Shown: positions 47,503 through 56,944, counted from the first letter of the stretch. The stretch: 64,000 nt of DNA from Aquamicrobium sp. (GCF_023954335.1 NZ_JAMLIE010000001.1:1674001-1738000), one strand, 5' to 3'. Translations and numbers: made by a program. The notes: generated by a model from the sequence alone, not told the origin.

Positions 47503-48846
47503 TCATGACTTCTGCTGAGGTGTCGAGCGGCCGACGCCGAGGTAGTGGATGCCGTGGTCCGACACCGTCTCGGGGTCGTAGAGGTTGCGGCCGTCGAAGA
47601 TGACGGGGACCTTGAGCGTCGTCCTGACGCGCTCGAAGTCGGGCGCCTGGAAGCCGCGCCATTCCGTCACGATCACCAGCGCGTCCGCTCCGGTCAGCGC
47701 GGCTTCCCGGCTGTCGACGAGGACGAGGTCGTCGCGCGCGCCGTAGATGCGCCTGCATTCGTTCATGGCTTCGGGGTCGAAGGCGCGCACGCTGGCGCCG
47801 GCCTCCCAAAGGGCTTCCATGAGCGTGCGCGACGGGGCGTCGCGCATGTCGTCGGTGTTGGGCTTGAAGGCGAGGCCCCACAGGGCGAAGGTCCGTCCCG
47901 CCAGATCGCCGTCGAAATACTGCGCGATCTTGCGGAACAGGAACTGCTTCTGCTCCCTGTTGCGCGCTTCCACCGCCTTCAGCACCCTGGCGTCGAAGCC
48001 GATGCCGTCGGCGGTGCGGATCAGGGCCTGGATGTCCTTGGGAAAGCACGAACCGCCATAGCCCGCGCCGGGATAGATGAAATGATAGCCGATGCGCGGA
48101 TCGCTGCCGATGCCGCGCCGGACGTCCTCGATGTCGGCGCCGAGCCTGTCGGCCAGATTGGCCATCTCGTTCATGAAGCTGATCTTGGTGGCGAGCATGC
48201 AGTTGGCCGCGTACTTCGTCAGCTCGGCCGAGCGCGCGTCCATGACGATGATCTTCTCATGGTTGCGGTTGAACGGGGCGTAGAGCTCGCGCAGCACCTG
48301 CTCGGTCCTTGCGTTCGAGGTGCCGAGGATGATGCGGTCGGGCTTCATGAAATCCGCGACGGCCGAGCCCTCCTTCAGGAATTCGGGATTGGACGCCACG
48401 TCGAAGCTCAGGTCCTCGCGGCCGCGCGCGGCAAGCGCCTCCGACAGCCGCGCCCGCACGAGGTCGGCCGTGCCGACCGGCACGGTCGACTTGGTGACGA
48501 AGATGCGGTGGCCGTTCATGTGCCGGGCGATCGTCTCGGCGACAGCGAAGACATATTTGAGGTCGGCCGATCCGTCCTCGTCGGGCGGGGTGCCGACGGC
48601 GATGAACTGGACCTCGCTGTGCCCGACGCCCTCGGCCGCCTCGGTGGTGAAACGCAGCCGGCCCGCGGCGACGTTCCTTTTGACGAGATCCTCCAGCCCG
48701 GGCTCGAAGATCGGGATCTCGCCCTGTTTCAGCCGCCGTATCCTGTCGGCGTCGACATCGACGCAGATCACTTCGTGCCCCGCCTCGGCCAGCGCCGCCG
48801 CTTGCACGAGACCGACATAGCCGATGCCAAAGATGGTTGTCTTCAC
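47503..48846 (-). CDS. ugd: UDP-glucose 6-dehydrogenase
   Basis: A 447-residue enzyme that oxidises UDP-glucose to UDP-glucuronate, a precursor of acidic surface polysaccharides. TIFGIGYVGLVQAAALAEAG binds NAD, KSTVPVGTADLVRARL and ASNPEFLKEGSAV follow, and the catalytic cysteine is in GAGYGGSCFPKDIQAL near residue 265. The start ATG 48846 has a weak ribosome site. It is the last gene in the leftward polysaccharide cluster (47.5-56.5 kb) and would supply the uronic acid for the sulfated product suggested there. Confidence 0.95.
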   Translation of the reverse strand: MKTTIFGIGYVGLVQAAALAEAGHEVICVDVDADRIRRLKQGEIPIFEPGLEDLVKRNVAAGRLRFTTEAAEGVGHSEVQFIAVGTPPDEDGSADLKYVFAVAETIARHMNGHRIFVTKSTVPVGTADLVRARLSEALAARGREDLSFDVASNPEFLKEGSAVADFMKPDRIILGTSNARTEQVLRELYAPFNRNHEKIIVMDARSAELTKYAANCMLATKISFMNEMANLADRLGADIEDVRRGIGSDPRIGYHFIYPGAGYGGSCFPKDIQALIRTADGIGFDARVLKAVEARNREQKQFLFRKIAQYFDGDLAGRTFALWGLAFKPNTDDMRDAPSRTLMEALWEAGASVRAFDPEAMNECRRIYGARDDLVLVDSREAALTGADALVIVTEWRGFQAPDFERVRTTLKVPVIFDGRNLYDPETVSDHGIHYLGVGRSTPQQKS

Positions 48847-48952
48847 GGTTCAATGTCTCCGGCATGCTGGACGCCCGCTTGCGGCAGGCGCCGTCGTTGG
48901 TCGATCGGCAGGTCGGTATCGATCTCGCCGAACCACTTCGGGGCAGATACCG

Positions 48953-49930
48953 CTAATTGCCGGTCACATCAAAATACAAGGAAGATTTCGTCCCGAAGAC
49001 ATAGCCGAGGCGGCCGGCGATCCAGCCCAGCGTCCGCGCGGCGTTCAGCGCGGTCTTGCCGCCGGTCAACGGTATGGCGAGGAAGAGAAGCGCGCAGGGT
49101 GGAATCTTGACGAACGATCCGAGCACCGCGTGAAAGGCCGCGCTGTGCCAGGGCAGGTTCTTCCTGCTCATATGCGTGTTCGACTGGTCGCGGGCGCGCT
49201 GGTACTGGTATCTGAAGCTCAGCCGGTCGGGCGATATCGTCTCGTAGACGAAGGCGTCCGCCACCCAGCCCGTCGCTATGCCGGCCTTGCAGGCGTCGGA
49301 ATAGAACTTCGCGTCCGTTCCGCCGGTGAACCTCATGCCTTCATCGAACCATATGTCGTGGTCCGTGAAAAGGGACGTTTCGGCGAGCCAGTTGTTGGTG
49401 ACGACGGTGACGCGCCTGGTCGAGTTCAGGTCGGCTCTCCTCTTCGCCCTGTTTTCCTTGTGCCTGTAGCGGAAATCGATGTTGGAGAACATCTTGCGCT
49501 GAAGGTAGGAGAGGGGCTCCGTCGGCATTCTTGCCCGCAGGGGAGCGCCCATGAGACGGGCCCTGCTGCTGCGGTAGCCGGCGATCATCCGCACCAGCCA
49601 GTCCTCGGCCACGACCTCGTCGTCGTCGACGAAAAGCAGCAGGTCGGCCTTTCCGGCGATCGCTTCCCGTGCAGCGCGGTTCCGGCCGAAGGGTATGCCC
49701 AGATTGGGCTCGAGCACATAATCGAGTTCGGCATGGTCGAAGCGGGGGCGAAGCTCGTCCACGACCGGCTTCGACAGCTCGGACGTGTCGTTCTCGACGA
49801 TCAGGCAGGTGACGCGGCACCGTTCGGGGATCGCCATCCTCGACCACGACAGCAGCAGCTCCTGCAGCATCCTCGACCTTCTGCGCGTCAAGGCCGCTAC
49901 ATAAACCGTCAGTTCCCGACCACCCCGATC
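48953..49930 (-). CDS. Family 2 glycosyltransferase
   Basis: A GT-A-fold transferase of about 325 residues. ELTVYVAALTRRRSRMLQEL begins the nucleotide-sugar domain, followed by LLFVDDDEVVAEDWLVRMIA (D-x-D metal site), FSNIDFRYRHKENR and GMRFTGGTDAKFYSDACKAG (acceptor-side acidic motif). A C-terminal hydrophobic segment (ALLFLAIPLTGG) may attach it to the membrane. The start is unclear: TTG 49930 is my choice because coding quality falls upstream, with GTG 50005 or TTG 50068 as alternatives. It builds some surface glycan; donor and acceptor unknown. Confidence 0.8.
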   Translation of the reverse strand, partial: DRGGRELTVYVAALTRRRSRMLQELLLSWSRMAIPERCRVTCLIVENDTSELSKPVVDELRPRFDHAELDYVLEPNLGIPFGRNRAAREAIAGKADLLLFVDDDEVVAEDWLVRMIAGYRSSRARLMGAPLRARMPTEPLSYLQRKMFSNIDFRYRHKENRAKRRADLNSTRRVTVVTNNWLAETSLFTDHDIWFDEGMRFTGGTDAKFYSDACKAGIATGWVADAFVYETISPDRLSFRYQYQRARDQSNTHMSRKNLPWHSAAFHAVLGSFVKIPPCALLFLAIPLTGGKTALNAARTLGWIAGRLGYVFGTKSSLYFDVTGN

Positions 49931-50107
49931 CAACTGGACATTCCCGTTTTCATGCCTTGAAGCCCGGGCGCACGTCCTGAAGAGGGCCCCCGGGTTGACG
50001 TTCACTGCGATCGTCCGGCGATATCGTCGCCATGCCGGATATCGCTCGGATCGCCCATGCACTTGCAAGCAATGAACCCACTATGACGGATCGAGGCGCG
50101 CGAGTCA

Positions 50108-50917
50108 TTATTCCCGCCAGTGTTTTTCGACCCATCGAACAGGTTTCGTGAAGCTGCGCAGATAGGCGAAGGCCGACTGCCTCTTCGACCGCTGTCCGAT
50201 CCCGGCCAGATAGTCGCGAATGCCGCGCCCCGGCTTCTGCCGCGAGCCGCCGGCAATGGCATGCTCGGGATGGAAGCCGCCGGGGAAGATGACGATGCGC
50301 GCATCCTTCGGCAGACGAGCTGTCATGAAGAAGTTCAAGGGGAAGGGCGGCTTGCAGTGATGGCGGAAATGGCGCACCCATGCGTTGGGGAAGAACGCCA
50401 CGCCTCCCGGCGCGTTGCGCGTCACGAACCGCTGCTCGTACTCGTAGCGGTCGGCGATTCCTTGAGGATCAGCGCGAAATGCCTCCTGCAGCGGAACGAG
50501 CTTGCCCACCGGAAAGCGGTAGACCGAGGTTTGCCCGAGCCGCTCGAGCGGCCGCACGGGGTTGCGGGCCAGTATAACCTGATCGGGCGTTCCGACCGAA
50601 AAGAACGGGTCGAGGCTCCCGACGACCACGACGTCGAGGTCGAGGAACAGCACCGGCCCTTCCAGCGTCCCGAGGCGTGGTCCCCACAGTCGCGATTTCT
50701 GCCAGATTCCCTTGGAGTTGACCGGCATCTTGGCGTCGATCGGCGGCAGGTCCTCGCACAGCACCTCGGGCCTGATGCCCTCGCGGTTGTCGGTGAAGCA
50801 GGTGAAGGTGAAGGGCGGCGTGATGTTGCGCTCGACCATCGCATAGAGGCGATTGATGAAGCGCGGGCCGTACTTCGTTCCCCAATTGATGGCGACAACC
50901 TGCTTAACAAGGCTCAT
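50108..50917 (-). CDS. Glycosyltransferase (family 8-like)
   Basis: A 269-residue retaining-type GT-A protein. VVAINWGTKYGPRFINRLYA at the start and GPVLFLDLDVVVVGSLDPFF with the D-x-D metal motif near residue 95 are typical of galactosyl- or glucosyltransferases of GT8 and related families; FPNAWVRHFRHHCKPPFP follows. No membrane segment. It lies 146 bases from the sulfotransferase upstream and 177 from the GT2 gene. The product is probably part of the same sulfated polysaccharide; the sugar is not predictable. Confidence 0.78.
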   Translation of the reverse strand: MSLVKQVVAINWGTKYGPRFINRLYAMVERNITPPFTFTCFTDNREGIRPEVLCEDLPPIDAKMPVNSKGIWQKSRLWGPRLGTLEGPVLFLDLDVVVVGSLDPFFSVGTPDQVILARNPVRPLERLGQTSVYRFPVGKLVPLQEAFRADPQGIADRYEYEQRFVTRNAPGGVAFFPNAWVRHFRHHCKPPFPLNFFMTARLPKDARIVIFPGGFHPEHAIAGGSRQKPGRGIRDYLAGIGQRSKRQSAFAYLRSFTKPVRWVEKHWRE

Positions 50918-51063
50918 TCGGGTCTGCTTTTCTTCGGCGCATCGAAAGGTTCAGGGGTCGGTCGCGGCGTCCGTCTGGCCGGCGTCGGCCCCATGGTCCC
51001 GGCTCCGGGCGGCCGGGTGAGGCATGAGCCTTTTCGACGGCGCATTTGTCAAGCCTCGGTGGA

Positions 51064-51939
51064 TCAGCTCCACCACCATCCCGGCGCCTCGGCCTTGAAG
51101 CCGCGCGCCTCGAGGTCGCGATAGAGCGGGTCCAGCCGCTCGCGCAATCTCCGCAGCTGCTGCTCGGTCAGGTCTTCCCCACGGCCGGCGTTCATGCGCT
51201 TGTCGACGTCGGGCTTGCGATAGTCGAGGTTCAGCCAGTCGCACAGATCGCGCATCGTCTCGGGCCGGAACAGGGTCTCGTAATAGAGGAACCGGGTCCG
51301 GTCGAGCATCCCGGCCTCTTTCAGGGAATCCGCCGTGTAGCCGTAGTCCGAGCGCATCCAGACCCGGCTGCCCTCGCTTACCTGTTCCACAAGCGTGTCG
51401 ATCGGCACGCCGGCCTGCCTGCGGCGGCGCTGGTGGCGGATATGCGAGGCCGCCCGCTTGGCAGGGTCGCGCATCATGAACAGGAAACGGACATCCTTCG
51501 TCATCCCGGCGATGTCGCGCAAGGTTTCCGGCGGCAGGTGCGAATAGGCCGGCGAAATCTCGCCGAAATGCGTTTGCCGCCCTATCCGTTCGGCGAAATA
51601 GGAAAGATAGTCGTCGATCGTGGCCAGCCGGCCCAGCTGTGCCAGCGCGCGCAACTTATCCCAGTGACGGGGCCTCCTGAACGGCTTGTCGAGGACAAGG
51701 GCCTCCATCTGCAAGGCACGGTAACTCTCGTCCCGGCCCTTGAAGGGGTTGTCGCGAAGCTGGTTGAAGAAATTCATCTCCTTGACGGGCGAGTGCAGGA
51801 ACTGAGGCAGTCCACCGAGATAGGTGGACAGCCACGTCGTTCCTCCTTTCATCGCCCCGAGGCCGATGACGAAGGTGCGGTCGCGCAATTGCTCCGGCCG
51901 AACCGAGGAACGCAGAAGGGATCGGAGAATTGATGCCAT
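51064..51939 (-). CDS. Sulfotransferase domain protein
   Basis: A 291-residue PAPS-dependent sulfotransferase. The 5'-phosphosulfate loop is VIGLGAMKGGTTWLSTYLGG near residue 30, and the 3'-phosphate site is FLFMMRDPAKRAASHIRHQR near residue 140. FLYYETLFRPETMRDLCDWL near the C-terminus is also typical. It transfers sulfate to a hydroxyl group of a sugar. The start ATG 51939 shares one base with the stop of the upstream gene (TAATG), so they are co-translated. It is shorter than and distinct from the three related genes upstream. Confidence 0.87.
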   Translation of the reverse strand: MASILRSLLRSSVRPEQLRDRTFVIGLGAMKGGTTWLSTYLGGLPQFLHSPVKEMNFFNQLRDNPFKGRDESYRALQMEALVLDKPFRRPRHWDKLRALAQLGRLATIDDYLSYFAERIGRQTHFGEISPAYSHLPPETLRDIAGMTKDVRFLFMMRDPAKRAASHIRHQRRRRQAGVPIDTLVEQVSEGSRVWMRSDYGYTADSLKEAGMLDRTRFLYYETLFRPETMRDLCDWLNLDYRKPDVDKRMNAGRGEDLTEQQLRRLRERLDPLYRDLEARGFKAEAPGWWWS

Positions 51940-53030
51940 TACGTTTTCCAATCGTGGGGAATATCCATGATGCGGCGCGCGCGTTCCCTGTCGGGTGAAC
52001 CGAAACGGTCATCCAGCATGGCAAGCGTCCGCAGCACCGCCTTGTTGCGACTCTGATATCGGATCGAGTGCGAGCCTTTTCCGTCCAGCATGCTGGTCGA
52101 TGCGCCCGAGCTCAGCCGCAGCACGCTGGTGTCTGCATATTTGAACATAAAAAGCTCGGCCGCATCCCGCTCCACTTTCGGCAACCAGCTGTAGTTGCCC
52201 CAACGGTCCCATGGGCCGGGCACGCCTATCCGCTGCAAAAGCGATACCTTGTCGCGCAAACCGTAGGGATAGATCTCGTCGAACCCTTTCGGGGCGCAGG
52301 CATGGACGGCGATTTGCGGCTCCTCGACGCTGTCCGGGGCAAGTTCGATGCGCGCGGCATCGTCATTCGACACGAGGCGCTGCATGGGGACCACGGCATA
52401 GGGAACGAAGGGCGGCGAGGCGAGGCTGGCCCGAAGCCGCTCGATCGCATCCGCCCTCACGAAACATCCCCCGTCGAGGAGCAAGGTCCACTTTCCCAGC
52501 TGGCGCCCTCTCTCGAGCGCGGCGTTGCGCGCGCCGTTGATGTTCATCGCATAGTGAACCTTGGCAACGCAGGCCCACAGCCGTTCTCGATCCCTGGCGT
52601 TTTCCTTCAGCGAAGCAAAGGCATCGGACAGAAAGTACTCGTCCCCGCCAAAGACGGAGGTATCGCATTCCCGGGCGACGTACTCCTCGCCGAGAAACGG
52701 GAGCACCATCGCTTCGTGCCCGTGTTTCTCGACCAGTCCCTTCGCGTCTTGCTCGGTATCCTCATCGAAGATGCGGTTGAGCACGAAAACCTTCCGGCAG
52801 CCCGGAAAGGCGGGTTCGTTGTCGAGAATGAAAGCAAGGTTGCGCAGCGCCTGGCCGCTGCCATGCCGGGGGTAGAGATCATTGCCGACGACGCGCGCCA
52901 GCACGAGGTCGTCTGCATCTTCGGCACGGATGGGGAATGCACCGCCGACGGTTGCGACGGCTCTTCGGCGGCGGCGCTCTTGCCGCCAGAAATGAAGCCT
53001 GGACCTCAACCGGCTGAATGGCCCGCTCAT
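51939..53030 (-). CDS. Glycosyltransferase-like protein of uncertain family
   Basis: A 363-residue protein with DLVLARVVGNDLYPRHGSGQ, followed by RNLAFILDNEPAFPGCRKVF and LNRIFDEDTEQDAKGLVEKH, a pattern I associate with the GT-A-like domain also seen at the end of GREB1 proteins. The LLLDGGCFVRADAI segment near residue 180 could be a metal-binding site but lacks a canonical D-x-D. Start ATG 53030 overlaps the preceding stop (ATGA); ATG 53039 is also possible. It is embedded among sulfotransferases, so a role in assembling the same polysaccharide is likely. Confidence 0.6.
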   Translation of the reverse strand: MSGPFSRLRSRLHFWRQERRRRRAVATVGGAFPIRAEDADDLVLARVVGNDLYPRHGSGQALRNLAFILDNEPAFPGCRKVFVLNRIFDEDTEQDAKGLVEKHGHEAMVLPFLGEEYVARECDTSVFGGDEYFLSDAFASLKENARDRERLWACVAKVHYAMNINGARNAALERGRQLGKWTLLLDGGCFVRADAIERLRASLASPPFVPYAVVPMQRLVSNDDAARIELAPDSVEEPQIAVHACAPKGFDEIYPYGLRDKVSLLQRIGVPGPWDRWGNYSWLPKVERDAAELFMFKYADTSVLRLSSGASTSMLDGKGSHSIRYQSRNKAVLRTLAMLDDRFGSPDRERARRIMDIPHDWKT

Positions 53031-54160
53031 CGAGTCCATCCGGCAAAAGACAGCATCCGGCGAAGCGCGCGCCCGAATCCCGGGGCGGGCTCGGGGTTTT
53101 CGGCAATGGCCGCCGCTTCGGCCTGCCAGCGCTCGAGTTCAGGCCGCATGCGGGCCATCATCGGCCCATAGTCGACCGTCTCGGGATAGCGCCCGAACCC
53201 CTCGCGAAACGGGCGGTCTTGCGGGAACCACGCATCCGCGACGCGGGCGTTCGAGGCGGCATATCGTGCGAGGAAGGCTTCGGCCTCGGCGCGCGGAACG
53301 GTGCGGCGTTCGCCAGCGACCTCGGCTTCGATCCGGCGCAGCAGCGCCCGATAGGGTTCGTTGCGTTCGCCGTTCGGCAACTGGACCCGGTTGTGGCGGT
53401 TGAGCTGCGATATGAGGAATTGCGCCTCGGCGGAAAGCGCCGAATTGAGGACGGGTATGGCCGTCTCGTCTCCGGCGGGCTGCCCGAGAATGTCGCAGAA
53501 GGCGCGGACGGGGCCGGGCGATCCGCCGGGCGGATCATAGGAGAGCACGGTCAGCCGCGCATCGGCGAGCGCGGTGAAGCGGGAAATGATGCGCTCGTAG
53601 TCGAAGAACTCCAGCGCGTCGTCGACGGAGCGCCCCGCAGGCAGCATGGGAAAGCTGTTGCCGGAAAGATCGGTGAATACGCCGTCGAAGTCGGCATGGC
53701 CCGCCCGCAGCGCGGAGCTGAAGCGGCTGAGCGCCAGCTCGTCCTGCCGCCGCAGGAAGATCACGAAGTGAATGTCGTCGACATGCCGTCGCAAGAGGGA
53801 GACCAGCCGCTCGATCTCCGACGGCGAATGAAGGCGGCTGCTGATCAGCTCGGACGTGATGACGACGCGATTCCAGCCGGGCGTGGCGTCGAGCTCCCGC
53901 GCGAGTGAGCGGGCGACCCCGTCGCGCAGTTTGCGTTCGCTCAGTCCGTCGCGGGCAAGAAGATGCCCCTTGATGTTGTCGATCACGCCGTCGTCGAGGC
54001 AGGCGGCCACCAGTTTCGTATGGTTGGGCGATCCGATCCGGGTCGGGACGAGAATGCCGCAATCCAGGAGCCGTGCCTGATTGGTAACCAGCCAGTGCTG
54101 GATCGCGGTGGAGCCCGTCTTCTCGACCCCGACATGGACGATCGCCGTGCGCCGGGTCAC
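53027..54160 (-). CDS. Sulfotransferase-like protein (B type)
   Basis: A 377-residue protein with the P-loop-like site HVGVEKTGSTAIQHWLVTNQ at the N-terminus and IHFVIFLRRQDELALSRFSS near residue 140, the latter corresponding to the 3'-phosphate-binding arginine/serine. These mark the PAPS-dependent sulfotransferase fold, although overall similarity to known enzymes is low. Start GTG 54160 overlaps the upstream stop (GTGA). A decayed homologue of its first 55 codons lies at 55285-55454 in the equivalent position after the other A-type gene, revealing a duplicated two-gene unit. Confidence 0.78.
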   Translation of the reverse strand: MTRRTAIVHVGVEKTGSTAIQHWLVTNQARLLDCGILVPTRIGSPNHTKLVAACLDDGVIDNIKGHLLARDGLSERKLRDGVARSLARELDATPGWNRVVITSELISSRLHSPSEIERLVSLLRRHVDDIHFVIFLRRQDELALSRFSSALRAGHADFDGVFTDLSGNSFPMLPAGRSVDDALEFFDYERIISRFTALADARLTVLSYDPPGGSPGPVRAFCDILGQPAGDETAIPVLNSALSAEAQFLISQLNRHNRVQLPNGERNEPYRALLRRIEAEVAGERRTVPRAEAEAFLARYAASNARVADAWFPQDRPFREGFGRYPETVDYGPMMARMRPELERWQAEAAAIAENPEPAPGFGRALRRMLSFAGWTR

Positions 54161-55236
54161 TGTGCAGCGCCTCCGATCCACCGATGGAAGAATGAGCGCA
54201 CGGTACTGCTTCGTGCATCTGTTTGCCCGATTTTGCGCTCGATCGTCGCGCGCAGCTCGGCGAGACGTTCGGGATCGACCGGCGAGAAATCCTCGACCCT
54301 GTGCAGCGAGTCGAGTTCCGGATGACCCGTGGTGCCGACCAGACCGTAGTCCACGTTTGTAAACCGGATGCCGGCCTCATCCCGAAGCCAGATCAGGTCG
54401 GCGGAGCGCGCCACCAGCGCGTCAGCGATCTCCGGTCTCAATGAGGGCTTCAGGTTGCCGCCGAGCGCATGGTCTGCCTCGCGCAACGCGCGAACGATCT
54501 TGCCCCGGCGTCCATCTTGCATGTCGGACGATGACCTTGCATGGCTCGCCCCTATCTCCTGGAGCAGCACCGCTGCCTCGTTGGAGACGCTCTCGTTGCC
54601 GCGTTCCTTGTTCCCGCCACGCTTCAGGGCCGGCAGCGCGATCGGCAGGTACTTCGTGCAAAAGTCGGTGAGGATGTCGCCTGCCGCAAGCTGTGCGGGT
54701 GCGAAGGCGTTTATGGAGACAAGCTCGAAACCATTCGCTCGATAGGCCTGGATGGCCGACCGGCAATAATCAGGGCGAAAGAGTGAGATTCGTTTAAGCA
54801 TCCGGAGATTCTGATTCATTCGCGACAGGAAGAAGCCGACAGGATCGCGCACATAGCCGACCACCGTCACGCGATCGCAGATTTCGGAGAGGCGCTGCCT
54901 GAAGCCTGGGCTATCACCGACTTCCCAGAAGCTTTCCGCACTCAAGACGAGCGTGTCGTGCGCGCAGGTCTCGATCTCGGACTTGAGAGAGAGCCAGTAA
55001 CGTTCGGACAGCTCGCTTAACGCTTCGCCTTTGAGATGGGTTATCCGGCGTAGCCTGGGATTCTCCTTCCCGGTCATGCTCGGGATAATCAAAGAGTGCT
55101 TGTGCTCCGCAGGTTTTGCCCTGACAGGATAGAGAATTCTGTTCCGCAACAGCTCGGTCGCATTGGCCGAAAGCACAGTCTGCAAGGCTGTCGTGCCGGT
55201 CTTGGGATGACCGATATGAAGAAGCAGATGTGTCAA
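54157..55236 (-). CDS. Sulfotransferase-like protein (A type, copy 2)
   Basis: A 359-residue protein starting TTG 55236 (gggag about 9 bases upstream, and the same N-terminus as its paralogue). LLLHIGHPKTGTTALQTVLS is the 5'-phosphosulfate loop, and VTVVGYVRDPVGFFLSRMNQ near residue 130 the 3'-phosphate site. It is clearly homologous along its length to the gene at 55451, including the DFCTKYLPIALPALKRGG and GLVGTTGHPELDSLHRVEDF segments. Base composition is lower in GC than the window average. Acceptor unknown; probably a surface polysaccharide. Confidence 0.8.
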   Translation of the reverse strand: MTHLLLHIGHPKTGTTALQTVLSANATELLRNRILYPVRAKPAEHKHSLIIPSMTGKENPRLRRITHLKGEALSELSERYWLSLKSEIETCAHDTLVLSAESFWEVGDSPGFRQRLSEICDRVTVVGYVRDPVGFFLSRMNQNLRMLKRISLFRPDYCRSAIQAYRANGFELVSINAFAPAQLAAGDILTDFCTKYLPIALPALKRGGNKERGNESVSNEAAVLLQEIGASHARSSSDMQDGRRGKIVRALREADHALGGNLKPSLRPEIADALVARSADLIWLRDEAGIRFTNVDYGLVGTTGHPELDSLHRVEDFSPVDPERLAELRATIERKIGQTDARSSTVRSFFHRWIGGAAQ

Positions 55237-55284
55237 GCTGTCGTTCTCCCAGCCCAACATACAGAAGAGTGCGCGCTAGGCGGC

Positions 55285-55454
55285 CCCAAAAAATTGCAGG
55301 CGAGTTCGCTTCGAAGCCGACCTTGAGTGATGTAACCGGAATGAGGATTCGACAATCCGACCGCCGGACCGGGCTGGCCACCGATCGATGCTGGATTGCG
55401 GAGACGGCCGGTCTTCCAGACCTCGACATGCGCGATCGTTATTCGCCGGGTCAT
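55285..55454 (-). pseudogene. Decayed 5' remnant of a B-type sulfotransferase gene
   Basis: On the minus strand the sequence begins with an ATG that overlaps the stop of the A-type gene at 55451 (ATGA). It reads MTRRITIAHVEVWKTGRL, matching VTRRTAIVHVGVEKTGST of the intact gene at 53027. After about 16 codons frameshifts appear, but nucleotide similarity continues in shifted frames (for example the stretch around ggattg and the ctcgcctgc block). It ends after about 170 bases, where the next A-type gene begins. It is a dead copy. Confidence 0.7.
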
Positions 55455-56545
55455 GGAGTTGTGCTCCCGAACCATCGACGGACCAGGGAGTATACAGGCG
55501 CTCCGCGGCCATAAACACGCGCTATTTTCCGCTCCGTCATTGCGCGCAGGGCGGCGAGGCGATCGGGATCGATCGGCGAGAAGTCCTCCACGCTGTGGAG
55601 CGAGGCGAGATCGGGATGGCCCGTGGTGCCGACGAGGTCGTAATCCACATTCGCGAACTGGATGCCGGCCTCGTCGCGGAGCCAGATGAGATCGGTGGAG
55701 CGTGCCACCTGCGCGGCCTCGATTTCCGGCTTCAGGGAAGGGCGCAGATTGCCACCGAGCGCGCGATCCGCTTCGTAGACGATCCGCACCGTTTTGCTCC
55801 GGCGCGAATCCCTGGCGTCCGGACTGGCATCGGGAGAGGAAGTCGAATGCGCGCGCGCGACTTCCTGAAGAATCACCATCGCTTCGTTCGAAATGCTTTC
55901 ATTGCCGCGCTCGGCATTCCCGCCGCGTTCCAGCGCCGGCAGGTCGGGACGCAGGTACTTCGTGCAGAAATCCGTCACGATGTCGCCATTGGCGAAGTGT
56001 GCGGATTCAAAGACGTTGATCGACGTTTCAAAGCCATTTTCTCGATAAGCGTCGATTACGGAGCGATAGTAATCCTCCTGAAACAGCAATATCCCGCGAA
56101 ACATGCGGATTCGCTGGTTCATCATTGAAAGAAAGAAACGCGCAGGATCACGCAAGTAGCCGACTGCCGTTATATGATCGCAAACCTCCAGCAGGCGCTT
56201 CCTGAAATATTCCGAGCGCGCTGCGTCAACATCCCAAAGCCATTCCCAACTGAGGATCAGCGTGTCGTGAGAATGCTGCTTCGTTTCGGCTTTGACCGAG
56301 TCCCAATAGCGTTCCGACAGTCGGCGGAGTTCATCGCCTTCCAGACCGTAGCGGCCGCGGATGACGTGATCGTCGCAACCTGTCAGGGCAGGTTTCGCGA
56401 GAGCATGGTTGTGAAAGGATGGCTTCGCCTTCGTCGGGTAAAGGACTCCCGCCTCCAGCAGCCGATCTGCGTTTGTCGACAGTACCGTCTGCAAAGCAGT
56501 CGTGCCGGTCTTGGGATGACCGATATGAAGGATCAGATGCGTCAA
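55451..56545 (-). CDS. Sulfotransferase-like protein (A type, copy 1)
   Basis: A 364-residue paralogue of the gene at 54157. LILHIGHPKTGTTALQTVLS is at residue 4 and ITAVGYLRDPARFFLSMMNQ near residue 135; C-terminal segments NVDYDLVGTTGHPDLASLHS and VEDFSPIDPDRLAALRAM match the paralogue almost word for word. The start is TTG 56545. It is the first gene of the leftward cluster and is divergent, across about 400 bases, from cysD-cysNC, which make its likely donor PAPS. Codon use is less GC-rich than in the flanking metabolic genes, suggesting acquisition. Confidence 0.82.
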   Translation of the reverse strand: MTHLILHIGHPKTGTTALQTVLSTNADRLLEAGVLYPTKAKPSFHNHALAKPALTGCDDHVIRGRYGLEGDELRRLSERYWDSVKAETKQHSHDTLILSWEWLWDVDAARSEYFRKRLLEVCDHITAVGYLRDPARFFLSMMNQRIRMFRGILLFQEDYYRSVIDAYRENGFETSINVFESAHFANGDIVTDFCTKYLRPDLPALERGGNAERGNESISNEAMVILQEVARAHSTSSPDASPDARDSRRSKTVRIVYEADRALGGNLRPSLKPEIEAAQVARSTDLIWLRDEAGIQFANVDYDLVGTTGHPDLASLHSVEDFSPIDPDRLAALRAMTERKIARVYGRGAPVYSLVRRWFGSTTP

Positions 56546-56944
56546 GCCGTCGCTTCCGTGTCAGTTGGCCGGAAAGAGCATCGAGACCGCATCAATATCG
56601 ACGTACTGCTCCAGCCCCAGCAGCGTTCACAATCCCAATGCCCGGTTCCCCCTTGGTGTCCGTCAGTCTCTATCAGCCGTCCGCCGCCTCTTCAATGATG
56701 GCTTGTGGCGGTTGCCGGCTGCGTTCTGCGGCGGGCGCGTCTTCGCTGCCGGTCGGGGCGAGGGAAGTGTTGCAGCCGGGCGAGGCGATCCATATAAGGA
56801 CGACGATCCAATGGACGGCGACCGCGGCTCGGCCCGAACAAGGGCCGGCGGCGGGATTTTCGCTTTAGCCGGCGCCCCGCGCGGTCGGACGGTATTTGTA
56901 CAGCACGAGATCACCCGGACGGATCGGCGGGAAGGTAGAACGAC
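56546..56944. other. Divergent intergenic region between the sulfotransferase cluster and cysD
   Basis: About 400 bases with no convincing gene on either strand. It must hold promoters for both directions. A ribosome site ggaagg lies 9 bases before cysD. I see no EcfG-type element, no clear sigma-70 boxes and no recognisable CysB-like site. Base composition shifts from moderately AT-rich (left) to GC-rich (right) within it. Confidence 0.4.

Noticed and set aside
55388..56128. A 246-codon forward frame opposite the A-type sulfotransferase copy 1
   Set aside because: It is antisense to a gene with clear sulfotransferase motifs and a close paralogue; its translation has no recognisable pattern.
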